64,000 nt of DNA, taken from positions 1 through 64,000 of the forward strand of contig JAGVRI010000014.1 of the NCBI GenBank assembly GCA_018606645.1, given 5' to 3'. Every line of letters starts with the position of its first letter. The first letter of the stretch is position 1. Below the pieces are notes generated by a model. That model did not search any database and was not told where the DNA came from. It worked only from the letters and a program-made list of their open reading frames with translations. The translations under genes were made by a program, and so were the position numbers. This stretch comes from Chloroflexota bacterium. GTDB taxonomy: Bacteria > Chloroflexota > Anaerolineae > JAAYZQ01. Shown one piece after another: positions 7,666 through 15,408 of the stretch.

Positions 7666-8160
7666 ATGACATCCAGTAGCTTGGTGAGAGCTCGATTCTT
7701 TACGACCGCCCACCAGATTGTGGGCGAGGTTGAGACAGGGCTCAAACCGTTGAGCGACTTGCTGAACGACAAATCGCAGTCTTTCTTGGTATTGTTCGAC
7801 GTCGAGGTGTTTCAGTTTTACAGACAGGAGGTGCAGACACGCGCCCCGGTGGCCTATCTGGCCAAAGAAAACCTGAGTTTTGTCCTGGTGCCTCTCCGGG
7901 AGACTCGAGCGCCGGATCGCAGTCGCTACACCGTTCATCAATATCAAGCGGTTGCCATCGTGCCGAGGTTTGAGGTCCACGGCAAATTCGTCGGCCCGCA
8001 CCGTCTGGATTGGCGGACCTTTTCGCCGGCCGCCTTTGATTCTTTCCTGGTCCTGACCGAGGCGAGGGCGGTCAGCGCTGAAATCCCAGAGATCGTTTTG
8101 GACAGCGAAGCGATTCTGGTGAATCGGGCGCGTCTCGAATGTCTCTGTTTGACCGAGTAG
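7666..8160 (+). CDS. BMC-operon protein of unknown function with internal duplication
   Basis: A 164-residue soluble protein without cysteine clusters or a signal peptide. Two halves seem related: HQIVGEVETG ... SFLVLFDVEV in the first and FEVHGKFVGP ... SFLVLTEARA in the second, which suggests a duplicated beta-rich domain of 65-70 residues. No family was recognised. The ATG at 7666 is preferred over one at 7633 because GAGGGGAGAGGGGTGA lies directly upstream. The gene sits between the RnfC/PduS-like gene and the shell-trimer gene, and the tight spacing implies a role in the compartment, for example as a cargo adaptor, shell-associated protein or redox partner. This is position-based inference only. 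Confidence 0.7.
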   Translation: MTSSSLVRARFFTTAHQIVGEVETGLKPLSDLLNDKSQSFLVLFDVEVFQFYRQEVQTRAPVAYLAKENLSFVLVPLRETRAPDRSRYTVHQYQAVAIVPRFEVHGKFVGPHRLDWRTFSPAAFDSFLVLTEARAVSAEIPEIVLDSEAILVNRARLECLCLTE

Positions 8161-8172
8161 GAAGAACCTGGA

Positions 8173-8724
8173 ATGCTAGAACCGGCTATTGCTCTCGTCG
8201 AGACGAACAGCATCGCCCTTGGGATACTAGTTGGCGATGCGATGGTGAAAAAAGCCCCTGTCCAACTCCTGGAGGCGCGGTCGATCTGTCCTGGCAAGTA
8301 CATGGTGTTGATCGGCGGCGAGATCGGCCCGGTCCGCGAGTCATTTCAGGTCGGGGTAGACACCGCCGCGGATACATTGGTGGACCAGTTGCTGTTGCCG
8401 AATGTGCACCCTTCCGTCTTTCCTGCGCTGATGAGCTCGGCTCCTCCGCGGGGCGACGAGGCACTGGGGATCATCGAGACGGTGACAGCAGCCATCTGCA
8501 TTGTCGCTGCCGATGCTGCCGCCAAGGCCACCGACGTGCAATTGCTGGAGATCCGTCTGGCGAACGGCCTGGGAGGCAAGAGCTTTGTCCTGATGGAAGG
8601 CACCGTTCCCGATGTGGAGGCTTCGGTGGCGGCCGGTGTCGAACTGGTAAAGCAAGAGGGGTTGCTGATCCGCTCCGTCGTAATCCCGCAACTGCACCAC
8701 CAGATGCGAGAAAAGATTTTGTGA
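8173..8724 (+). CDS. BMC-T shell trimer, PduT-like with Fe-S cysteine
   Basis: A 183-residue tandem BMC-domain protein, the length of Salmonella PduT (184). Both halves show the BMC fold signature: VETNSIALGILVGDAMVKKA in the first, IIETVTAAICIVAADAAAKA in the second. Cys39 in the segment SICPGK aligns with PduT Cys38, the residue contributed by each of three subunits to a central pore [4Fe-4S] cluster. The product is therefore expected to be a pseudohexameric facet tile that carries electrons through the shell, matching the PduS-like oxidoreductase in the same operon. The AGGAAG ribosome-binding site is 12 bp after the upstream gene's stop. Confidence 0.9.
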   Translation: MLEPAIALVETNSIALGILVGDAMVKKAPVQLLEARSICPGKYMVLIGGEIGPVRESFQVGVDTAADTLVDQLLLPNVHPSVFPALMSSAPPRGDEALGIIETVTAAICIVAADAAAKATDVQLLEIRLANGLGGKSFVLMEGTVPDVEASVAAGVELVKQEGLLIRSVVIPQLHHQMREKIL

Positions 8725-8725
8725 G

Positions 8726-9013
8726 ATGCAACTGGCTCGGGTCATTGGGACGGTAGTGGCCACGCGGAAGGCCGAGGGGTTGGAAGGCGTCAAGTTCCTG
8801 GTGGTGCAACCCCTGGACAAATATCAGCGGCCCGTTGGCGAACCGCAGGTTGCCGCGGATGGGACGGCCCAGGCCGGCCCTGGGGAGCTGGTCTTTGTCA
8901 TTGCCAGCCGGGAGGCCGCTCTGGCCTTACCGGAATGGTTTGTGCCGGTTGACCTTGCTATTACCGGTATCGTGGACCAGGTGGATGTGGACGCATGTAT
9001 ATCGGACGAGTGA
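8726..9013 (+). CDS. BMC-P pentameric vertex protein (EutN/CcmL family), copy 1
   Basis: A 95-residue protein starting MQLARVIGTVVATRKAEGL with VKFLVVQPLD, the EutN/CcmL family signature. Pentamers cap the vertices of polyhedral microcompartments. It starts one base after the stop of the BMC-T gene and overlaps the next vertex gene by 19 bp, so the three shell genes are translationally coupled. Its central region (residues about 30-55) differs from copy 2, so the copies are probably not interchangeable. Confidence 0.9.
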   Translation: MQLARVIGTVVATRKAEGLEGVKFLVVQPLDKYQRPVGEPQVAADGTAQAGPGELVFVIASREAALALPEWFVPVDLAITGIVDQVDVDACISDE

Positions 9014-9294
9014 GCGGTACGGTGGTCGCCACCATCAAGAAGGAACTGTTCGAAGGGCGTAAGTTGTTGTTGGTGGACAAACTGGACCTGAACGGGCAAC
9101 CCACGCGCAAGTACGACATCGCGGTGGATGTGGTCCAGGCCGGAGTGGGGGACCTGGTGTTGGTGCTGGACGAGGGCAATTCGGCCAGACAGATTCTGGA
9201 CCGTGAACCGCTTGGCGCCATCCGGGCGGTGATCGTCGGGATCATCGACGAGGTGACCCTTGACGGTTCCTCATTTGAAGCCCAGATCTCCTGA
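8995..9294 (+). CDS. BMC-P pentameric vertex protein (EutN/CcmL family), copy 2
   Basis: A 99-residue protein beginning MYIGRVSGTVVATIKKELF with KLLLVDKLD and a VDVVQAGVGDLVLVLDEGNSAR core, all standard EutN/CcmL features. The N-terminus (MYIGRV) is the canonical one, whereas copy 1 starts MQLARV. Its start lies inside the 3' end of copy 1. Two vertex genes with no single-domain BMC-H gene nearby is unusual; hexamers must be encoded elsewhere if a closed shell is made. Confidence 0.9.
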   Translation: MYIGRVSGTVVATIKKELFEGRKLLLVDKLDLNGQPTRKYDIAVDVVQAGVGDLVLVLDEGNSARQILDREPLGAIRAVIVGIIDEVTLDGSSFEAQIS

Positions 9295-9320
9295 CCACCG
9301 ATTGGGATATCCGACTGCAT

Positions 9321-10184
9321 ATGGAATCGGGAACCGCGTTGTCTAACCACAGTAAATCGGAACCATATATCCCCGAATACGAATTGCGGCAGGAGATGGT
9401 CCGGATCGGCCGGTTGATCTGGGAGCGCGGGTATGTTGCTTCCACCGATGGGAATCTGTCGGCCCGGTTAGGTCCTGACCGGTTGCTGGTGACTCCGAGT
9501 GGCCAGAGCAAGGGGTTTCTCTCTGCCGAGGGCCTGCTGGTGGTGCACCTGGATCATGGAGATGTGTCACGCCCTTCCGGCCGGGGTCGAGGACAGCGAC
9601 CATCTTCTGAGATCCTGATGCACCTGGAAGTCTATCGTCAGCGGCCTGATGTCCATGCAGTGATCCATGCCCATCCGCCTTTGGCCGTCGCGTTTAGCAT
9701 CGCCGGGGTTTCTCTGGCTCGATGTGTCGTGCCCGAAGTGATCGTCACCCTGGGGGGCATCCCTACCACCGAGTACGCCACACCAGGCACTCCTGAAGTG
9801 CCGGATAGCATCCGCCAGGCGATACGCCAGTACGATGCGATCATTTTGGCTCACCACGGCAGTCTGACCGTAGGCCGGACTTTATGGGAGGCCTACCTGC
9901 GTCTGGAGAAAGTGGAACAAACCGCCCAGATCACGCTGGCTGCTCATCAACTGGGCCGGGTGCGCACTCTGTCCCCGCAGGCCGTGCAGAAGCTGGCCGA
10001 GATGCGCCGGGCCTATTTGCAGCGCCAGGGACGAGATCTGTGTGAAGGCTGCTCGATCTGCGTGTTCGGCGATGATTATGAGCTGCCCGTGCCTCAGACT
10101 TCCGCCTCCTCCCATCCGTCATCTGACGAGGCGTTGGTACGACAGATCGCCCAAGCCATCGTAAAGAATCTCAAAGGAGAATGA
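9321..10184 (+). CDS. Class II aldolase with C-terminal encapsulation peptide
   Basis: A 287-residue member of the FucA/RhaD/AraD family. The zinc site is visible: Glu97 (PSSEILMH), His116 and His118 (VIHAHPP) and the HHG pair at 178-179. Family members cleave fuculose- or rhamnulose-1-phosphate to lactaldehyde and dihydroxyacetone phosphate, or epimerise ribulose-5-phosphate. The catalytic domain ends near residue 230. It is followed by a CxxCxxC cluster (CEGCSIC), a Pro/Ser/Thr linker and a final amphipathic helix DEALVRQIAQAIVKNL. A short helix after a flexible linker is the standard form of a BMC encapsulation peptide. Aldolases with such tails occur in fucose/rhamnose microcompartments of Planctomycetes. 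The substrate here is not determined. Confidence 0.85.
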   Translation: MESGTALSNHSKSEPYIPEYELRQEMVRIGRLIWERGYVASTDGNLSARLGPDRLLVTPSGQSKGFLSAEGLLVVHLDHGDVSRPSGRGRGQRPSSEILMHLEVYRQRPDVHAVIHAHPPLAVAFSIAGVSLARCVVPEVIVTLGGIPTTEYATPGTPEVPDSIRQAIRQYDAIILAHHGSLTVGRTLWEAYLRLEKVEQTAQITLAAHQLGRVRTLSPQAVQKLAEMRRAYLQRQGRDLCEGCSICVFGDDYELPVPQTSASSHPSSDEALVRQIAQAIVKNLKGE

Positions 10185-10189
10185 GGACG

Positions 10190-11260
10190 ATGAAAGGTCT
10201 GGTCCTGAGTGGTGGAAAGGGAACGCGTCTCTATCCGATCACCTATACGAGCGCCAAACAGTTGGTCCCGGTAGCGAACAAGCCGGTCCTTTTCCGGGTG
10301 ATCGAAGCGATCCGGGACGCAGGCATCGACGACATCGGCATTGTCGTCGGCGACACCGCCGACGAGATCAAAGAGGCGGTCGGCACCGGCCGCCGCTGGG
10401 GGGTCAAGATCACCTATATCCGTCAGGAGCAACCGCTGGGACTGGCTCATGCCGTCAAGGTGAGCCAGCATTACCTGGGGAACGACAAGTTTGTGATGTT
10501 CCTGGGCGACAATGTCATCGAGGGAGGGATTTCCGGGCTTATCCGTCAATTCGAAAACAGCAACTACAATTGCCAGATCGTGTTGACGCCGGTGGAGAAC
10601 CCTTCTCAGTATGGAGTAGCGGAACTGGACCCGGATACCCGCCAGATCATCCGCCTCGTGGAAAAGCCGCGCAATCCACCCAGCAACCTGGCCCTGGTGG
10701 GCATTTATATGTTCGATGAGCACATCTGGGAGGCCGTACAGGCGATCAAGCCTTCCTGGCGGGGGGAGCTGGAGATCACCGATGCCATCCAATACCTGGT
10801 CGATCAGGGCTACCAGGTCTATCCCTATATCCACCGTGGATGGTGGATTGACACCGGCGCACCGGGCGACCTGCTGGAGGCCAACGATCTGGTCCTGGAC
10901 GAGATCGAACCCCGCATTGAAGGCTACGTTGACCGAGATTCGCAGGTGAATGGCAAGGTCACCGTGGAAAAGGGGGCCGAAATCATCAATAGTCGCATCC
11001 GCGGTCCGGCCATCATCGGCGAAGATTCGCGCATCGTCAATTCCTACGTCGGGCCATTTACCTCGATCTATCACCATGTCCTGATCGAGAACAGCGAGAT
11101 CGAGCACAGTATCGTGCTGGAGCACAGCAAGATCCTGGACATCCCGTATCGGATTGAGGACAGCCTGATCGGTCGACGGGCGGTGATCACCCGCTCTCCC
11201 ATCAAACCCAAAGCCCTCAAAATGACCCTGGGCGATCATAGTCAGGTGGGGATTCTTTAA
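10190..11260 (+). CDS. rfbA: Glucose-1-phosphate thymidylyltransferase, long StrD type
   Basis: A 356-residue protein. The N-terminus MKGLVLSGGKGTRLYPIT is the nucleotide-binding signature of sugar-phosphate nucleotidyltransferases, and FLGDNVIEGG supplies the catalytic Asp. The C-terminal third has hexapeptide repeats (left-handed beta-helix), so it belongs to the about 355-residue StrD-like type rather than the short RmlA. It makes dTDP-glucose for rhamnose or other deoxysugars; rfbB follows 1.7 kb downstream. An ATG at 10181 overlaps the aldolase stop, but AAGGAG is then only 1-2 bases away, so the ATG at 10190 is chosen. It may be cotranscribed with the BMC operon. Confidence 0.9.
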   Translation: MKGLVLSGGKGTRLYPITYTSAKQLVPVANKPVLFRVIEAIRDAGIDDIGIVVGDTADEIKEAVGTGRRWGVKITYIRQEQPLGLAHAVKVSQHYLGNDKFVMFLGDNVIEGGISGLIRQFENSNYNCQIVLTPVENPSQYGVAELDPDTRQIIRLVEKPRNPPSNLALVGIYMFDEHIWEAVQAIKPSWRGELEITDAIQYLVDQGYQVYPYIHRGWWIDTGAPGDLLEANDLVLDEIEPRIEGYVDRDSQVNGKVTVEKGAEIINSRIRGPAIIGEDSRIVNSYVGPFTSIYHHVLIENSEIEHSIVLEHSKILDIPYRIEDSLIGRRAVITRSPIKPKALKMTLGDHSQVGIL

Positions 11261-11335
11261 CCCCTTGCACACTGGGGTGTATCCTATCCGGAGGCGTTGT
11301 CTCAATTCCATTTGACTTTGAAAGGAGGTGAAAAT

Positions 11336-11428
11336 GTGGGGTCTGTCAAGAAATGGCGCAAGAAGAAAGCGTCCAAGCACAAGCATCGCAAGATGCTCAA
11401 ATTGACACGCTGGCAACGGCGGAAATAA
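11336..11428 (+). CDS. 30-residue bS22/AURKAIP1-COX24-like ribosomal peptide
   Basis: A GTG start at 11336, preceded by AGGAGGTGA, and TAA at 11426-11428 encode MGSVKKWRKKKASKHKHR followed by KMLKLTRWQRRK. This tiny, extremely basic peptide with the GSVKK start and the KHKHRK...RWQRRK core matches the AURKAIP1/COX24-domain peptides. In actinobacteria these are the small-subunit protein bS22, and in mitochondria the domain is in mS38. It should bind rRNA in the 30S decoding region. An ATG two bases upstream is in another frame and gives no sensible product. Confidence 0.85.
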   Translation: MGSVKKWRKKKASKHKHRKMLKLTRWQRRK

Positions 11429-11458
11429 TCGACCGTTTTCCAGTTTCAGCGGTGATAC

Positions 11459-11512
11459 AGATGCCAGACAGCCCGGTGTCATAAAAGCAAAGGTCGTGAC
11501 TGTCTGGCATCT
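11459..11512 (+). repeat. Perfect 13-bp inverted repeat after the bS22-like gene
   Basis: AGATGCCAGACAG (11459-11471) and CTGTCTGGCATCT (11500-11512) surround a 28-base centre. There is no downstream T-run, so a factor-independent terminator is unlikely. It could be an RNA hairpin processing or stability element, or a protein-binding site, ahead of the B12 radical-SAM gene at 11543. Confidence 0.5.
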
Positions 11513-11542
11513 CCATCCAACCGGTTTTGAGGGGCAAAACCT

Positions 11543-12931
11543 ATGAGAGTGTCGTTGATCTATCCCGGCATCGCCGGGTATGGATTCAAGAGTCTGGGAA
11601 AGGGCATGGAGGCAGGCTGGGTGAGCCATGGACTGGCTCATCTGTCCAGTGCGGCCAAGGCCCAAGGCTTTGATGTGAATCTGATCGACCTCCGAGCGCT
11701 ATCGGGTTGGGACGAGTTCCGGGAGGAGTTGTATCGGCGCCGGCCGGACGTCGCCGCCCTGACGATGATGAGTGTGGATTACAACCCGGCGACCACGGCC
11801 GCCCAGATCATCAAGGAATCGCTGCCGGAGACGGTCACGGTCGTCGGTGGGCCGCATCCAACGATCATGGTGGACGAAGTGGCTCAAATCCCTCATTTTG
11901 ACTATGTGGTAACCCGTGAGGGAGAGATCACCTTCCCGTGGCTGCTGGGAGAACTACGGGACGGACGCCATCCCGAGAACCGCATTCTCGAGGGCGAGAT
12001 GCCCGATCTCGATGCCTTGCCCTTCCCGGATCGGGAACTCTTTTTGAACGAGTGGCGCAAATATGGCTATACCCTGGATTCTCCCGAAGTGCCTTTTGTG
12101 CCCGATCTGCCGGCGCCGTTTCTGACGATCATTGCCGGACGCGGATGCCAGTACAATTGCAACTTTTGTCAGCCGGCGGAGCGGTTGCTCTTTGGCCGCC
12201 GCGTCCGCAAACGCAGCCCGGCGAATATTATCGCCGAACTCAAGTTGCTGCGGGACCGGTATCACTTTGCCAGCTTTATGTTCCATGATGACTGCCTGAC
12301 CGAGAACCGGGAGTGGGTGCTGGAATTCTGCGATCTCTACCAAGCCGAGGGGTTCACCCAACCTTTCTTCTGCCAAAGCCGGGCCGACATTATCGTCCGC
12401 CACGAGGATATGGTGCAACGGATGGCCCAGGTAGGGCTGAAAGGCTACTTTATCGGCTTTGAGAGCGGAAATGATCGGGTGTTGCGGTTCCTGCGCAAAG
12501 GCACCACCAGGGAGAAAAACCTGGCTGCCGCCCGCATCTGCCGGAAGTATGGCATCAAGATCTGGGCCAATTACATGCTGGGCATCCCCACCGAGACCCG
12601 AGAAGAGGTCATGGATACGATCTCGATGCTGAAAGAGATTGACCCTGACTGGTACAGCCCCGCCTTTTATACGCCCCACCCCGGCAGTGACCTGTACGAC
12701 TATTGTCTGGAGCATGATCTGAGCTTGATCACCAGCCACGATCAATATCGTCGCAATCCGTGGGAGATCAAGGTCAAGGGCCAGGACCCCGAGTTCCTGC
12801 AATGGGCGCTCAAGGAGAGTCAGCGGCGCAAACCGATCAATGCCGCTCGCCGGCAGATTCGGTATTTGTGGGGGCGCTACGCCCGACCTGACAAGGTGAT
12901 ACGACGACTGCGACGGATGCTAGGAGTCTGA
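11543..12931 (+). CDS. Cobalamin-binding radical-SAM enzyme (BchE/lipid-type family)
   Basis: A 462-residue protein. The N-terminal 140 residues form a B12-binding Rossmann-like domain (VTVVGGPHPTIMVDE), and CQYNCNFC (Cys202, 206, 209) is the radical-SAM cluster motif. The remainder fits the Elp3/MiaB-like barrel, with FESGNDRVLRFLRKGTT typical of this family. Related enzymes methylate unreactive carbons or build rings in hopanoids, bacteriochlorophyll and antibiotics. The C-terminal 60 residues are basic (many Arg/Lys), perhaps for membrane contact. It lies 16 bp before rfbB on the same strand, which suggests surface-polymer or lipid modification, but the substrate is unknown. Confidence 0.8.
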   Translation: MRVSLIYPGIAGYGFKSLGKGMEAGWVSHGLAHLSSAAKAQGFDVNLIDLRALSGWDEFREELYRRRPDVAALTMMSVDYNPATTAAQIIKESLPETVTVVGGPHPTIMVDEVAQIPHFDYVVTREGEITFPWLLGELRDGRHPENRILEGEMPDLDALPFPDRELFLNEWRKYGYTLDSPEVPFVPDLPAPFLTIIAGRGCQYNCNFCQPAERLLFGRRVRKRSPANIIAELKLLRDRYHFASFMFHDDCLTENREWVLEFCDLYQAEGFTQPFFCQSRADIIVRHEDMVQRMAQVGLKGYFIGFESGNDRVLRFLRKGTTREKNLAAARICRKYGIKIWANYMLGIPTETREEVMDTISMLKEIDPDWYSPAFYTPHPGSDLYDYCLEHDLSLITSHDQYRRNPWEIKVKGQDPEFLQWALKESQRRKPINAARRQIRYLWGRYARPDKVIRRLRRMLGV

Positions 12932-12946
12932 GGAGCTGAGCCAGTC

Positions 12947-13978
12947 ATGAGAAACCTGATGATCACCGGCGGAGCCGGATTTATCGGTTCGAACTTTGTC
13001 CGGTATCTATTGGAGAGATATCCCGATTATCATATCGTCGTGCTGGACAAGCTGACCTACGCCGGTAATCTGGATAATCTGAAGGACGTTGCCCAACGTT
13101 TTCCAGACCGTTATACCTTCGTTCGGGGCGATATCGCCGATGCGACGGCTGTGGACATGGTGATGCAAGCGCATGACATTGACACCATCGTCAACTTTGC
13201 TGCCGAAACGCACGTAGACCGCTCGCTGATGGAAGCCGACGCGTTCATCCGGACCGATGTGTACGGGACTTATGTGTTGCTCGAGGCAGCCAAGAAATAC
13301 GGCATCGAGCGCTATCATCAGGTGTCTACCGACGAGGTCTATGGCGAGATCCCGCCCGGCAAATCCTCGCTGGAGACGGACCCCCTTCAGCCCCGCAGCC
13401 CCTATTCGGCCAGCAAGGCCGGCGGTGATCTGTTATGCCTGGCCTACTATCACAGTTTCCGCGTGCCGGTGACGATCACCCGCGGCTCGAACAACATCGG
13501 GCCCTACCAGTACCCGGAAAAGGTCGTCCCGTTGTTCATCACCAACGCCCTGGATGACCAACCCTTGCCCTTGTACGGCGATGGGCGGCAGATGCGCGAC
13601 TATCAGTATGTCATCGATCACTGCGAGGGCATTGATGTGGTACTGCACCGGGGTCAAATCGGCGAAGTGTATAACCTCGGTACGGGGGAAGAGACGGAGA
13701 ACCTGGTGATGGCTCGGGCCATCCTCGATTTGCTGGGCAAGCCGTACAGCCTGATCCGCCATGTCACCGACCGACCGGGCCATGATCGGCGCTACTCACT
13801 GAACGTGGACAAAATCCGCCGCCTGGGATGGCAGAGCCGCCACACCTTTGAACAGGCCCTGGAAAAAACGGTGCGGTGGTACGTAGAGAATGAATGGTGG
13901 TGGCGCAAGATCAAGAGCGGCGAATACCGCGAGTATTACAAGAAATGGTACGGCCAACGACTGGCCGAGGCTGGCTGA
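12947..13978 (+). CDS. rfbB: dTDP-glucose 4,6-dehydratase
   Basis: A 343-residue short-chain dehydrogenase. GGAGFIGS is the NAD-binding glycine motif. Thr128-Asp129-Glu130 (STDEVYGE) are the dehydratase acid-base residues, and Tyr153/Lys157 (YSASK) the catalytic pair. RGSNNIGPYQYPEK and LYGDGRQMRDY are highly conserved in RfbB/RmlB. It converts dTDP-glucose into dTDP-4-keto-6-deoxyglucose, the step after RfbA. GAGGAGC provides the ribosome-binding site. rfbC and rfbD are not in the window. The gene is convergent with the LuxR-Kelch gene, 54 bp away. Confidence 0.95.
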   Translation: MRNLMITGGAGFIGSNFVRYLLERYPDYHIVVLDKLTYAGNLDNLKDVAQRFPDRYTFVRGDIADATAVDMVMQAHDIDTIVNFAAETHVDRSLMEADAFIRTDVYGTYVLLEAAKKYGIERYHQVSTDEVYGEIPPGKSSLETDPLQPRSPYSASKAGGDLLCLAYYHSFRVPVTITRGSNNIGPYQYPEKVVPLFITNALDDQPLPLYGDGRQMRDYQYVIDHCEGIDVVLHRGQIGEVYNLGTGEETENLVMARAILDLLGKPYSLIRHVTDRPGHDRRYSLNVDKIRRLGWQSRHTFEQALEKTVRWYVENEWWWRKIKSGEYREYYKKWYGQRLAEAG

Positions 13979-14032
13979 TAGCCGTTCAGGAATCGATCAG
14001 CCCCACACTTCAGGCAGTCAAGGGCTCTGAGT

Positions 14033-15355
14033 TCACGGCAAAGTGAGCTGGAATAGGGCCTGATAGGCTTCGTTGACGCTGAGGGCGCGCTCACTCCAAC
14101 CGCCAATGGCATAGAGATAGGGACTGACCGCCGCTACTCCTAAACCCCGCCACTGTCCGGTGACCGGTGTTTCGATCCGGTTCCATTGTCCGATCCGGAG
14201 ATCGTACCTCTCGTTGAAAGCCAGGTACCCGGTCATGCCACCACCAATGGCGTACAGGTGTTCCCGAAAGGCGACGACGGCCAATCCACCCCGTGGCATG
14301 GACATAGACGGGCAAGAAGCCCACGTCTCAGTCCTGGGATCATATGCCTCACACGAGTCGAATTCGTTGACGCCGTCGTACCCCCCGACCAGGTAGATGC
14401 GATCGCCCAGAGCAACCGCTCCCAGAAGGCCTCGTTCTCTTGCCATCGGCTTGAGAACGGACCAGCGGTCGGTCTGGGGATCGTACAGGAAAACCGAGGC
14501 TACATATCTCCCCTGGTTCCAGCCACCGAACAGGTACAATCGGTTGTCCAGGACGGCCAGACCGTAGGCCCCCAGCGCTTCGGGCATAGGGGCGCGGGTC
14601 TCCCACCGATCCTGAACGGGATCATATACTTCCAACACATTCTGGGGCTGGACATCGACTCCGATCCCTCCTGGCACGTAGATTTTGTCTCCTATCACCG
14701 CCGCAGCGACAAATCCCACCGGTGTGGGTTTGGCCCGACGGGAGGTCCAGGAGTCTGCACGAGGATCGTACACCTCGACCTTGCCCGTCACTCCCTCATT
14801 GCTCACCCCTCCGATCGCATAGATCAGGCCTCCATACTCCACCACGGCCAGATCGGTGCGGGGTGTGGGCATCTGCGCCCGGGTGTGCCAGCGCCCGACG
14901 GCTGGCCCGGCCGAGACAGTGGGAAAGACGCTCCCAATCGGATCGCTTCCTCGGCCATTGCTCGTGCTCCGAAGGATGCGGGGCACAAAAAGGGCGATGC
15001 TGACCAGCAGAATCGCCACCAGCAGGCTGATCCGCTTGGCGAGGGACACAGGCGGCCACCGGTCTACAGCCGGGAGAGCAGGGGAAAGGAGAGGCTCCGC
15101 CAGCCTCTCAGATGGCTCACCCTCAAGTTGAGCGGCCGGCTGAGGGACCTTGACCCATCCTTCTCGCACCGCGACCATGGTCGCCTCGGTCCGAGAGGCA
15201 ACGCCGAGCTTGGTATAGATATTCCGCAGGTGGACTTTGACGGTGTTGACGCTGATGACCAACTCTCGGGCGATCTGTTGGTTTGTGGCCCCCGTGGCCA
15301 ACAACCGTACGATCTCCAGCTCCCGGTCGCTCAAAGGCGCCTGTTCATCGACCAT
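14033..15355 (-). CDS. LuxR-type HTH, transmembrane helix and Kelch propeller fusion
   Basis: A 440-residue protein with a striking layout. Residues 7-65 are a LuxR/GerE helix-turn-helix (LSDRELEIVRLLATGATNQQ, then VNTVKVHLRNIYTKLGV). Residues about 108-126 form one hydrophobic transmembrane segment, and residues about 155-440 hold six Kelch-type repeats with recurring IYAIGG and YDP...W elements, enough for one beta-propeller. The DNA-binding end should be cytoplasmic and the propeller outside, giving a one-component membrane-spanning transcription factor that could sense an extracytoplasmic ligand. Its targets are unknown; two ABC-2 permease genes lie directly upstream on the same strand. 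No receiver or kinase domain is present. Confidence 0.85.
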   Translation of the reverse strand: MVDEQAPLSDRELEIVRLLATGATNQQIARELVISVNTVKVHLRNIYTKLGVASRTEATMVAVREGWVKVPQPAAQLEGEPSERLAEPLLSPALPAVDRWPPVSLAKRISLLVAILLVSIALFVPRILRSTSNGRGSDPIGSVFPTVSAGPAVGRWHTRAQMPTPRTDLAVVEYGGLIYAIGGVSNEGVTGKVEVYDPRADSWTSRRAKPTPVGFVAAAVIGDKIYVPGGIGVDVQPQNVLEVYDPVQDRWETRAPMPEALGAYGLAVLDNRLYLFGGWNQGRYVASVFLYDPQTDRWSVLKPMARERGLLGAVALGDRIYLVGGYDGVNEFDSCEAYDPRTETWASCPSMSMPRGGLAVVAFREHLYAIGGGMTGYLAFNERYDLRIGQWNRIETPVTGQWRGLGVAAVSPYLYAIGGWSERALSVNEAYQALFQLTLP

Positions 15356-15408
15356 AATCCCATTATCGCACAGAACAGAGTCAGGGGCAAATTCAGGAAG
15401 AACCGCCT

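Noticed and set aside
10094-11665. Long minus-strand frame opposite rfbA
   Set aside because: It spans several real genes on the other strand; its composition is that of an antisense artefact.
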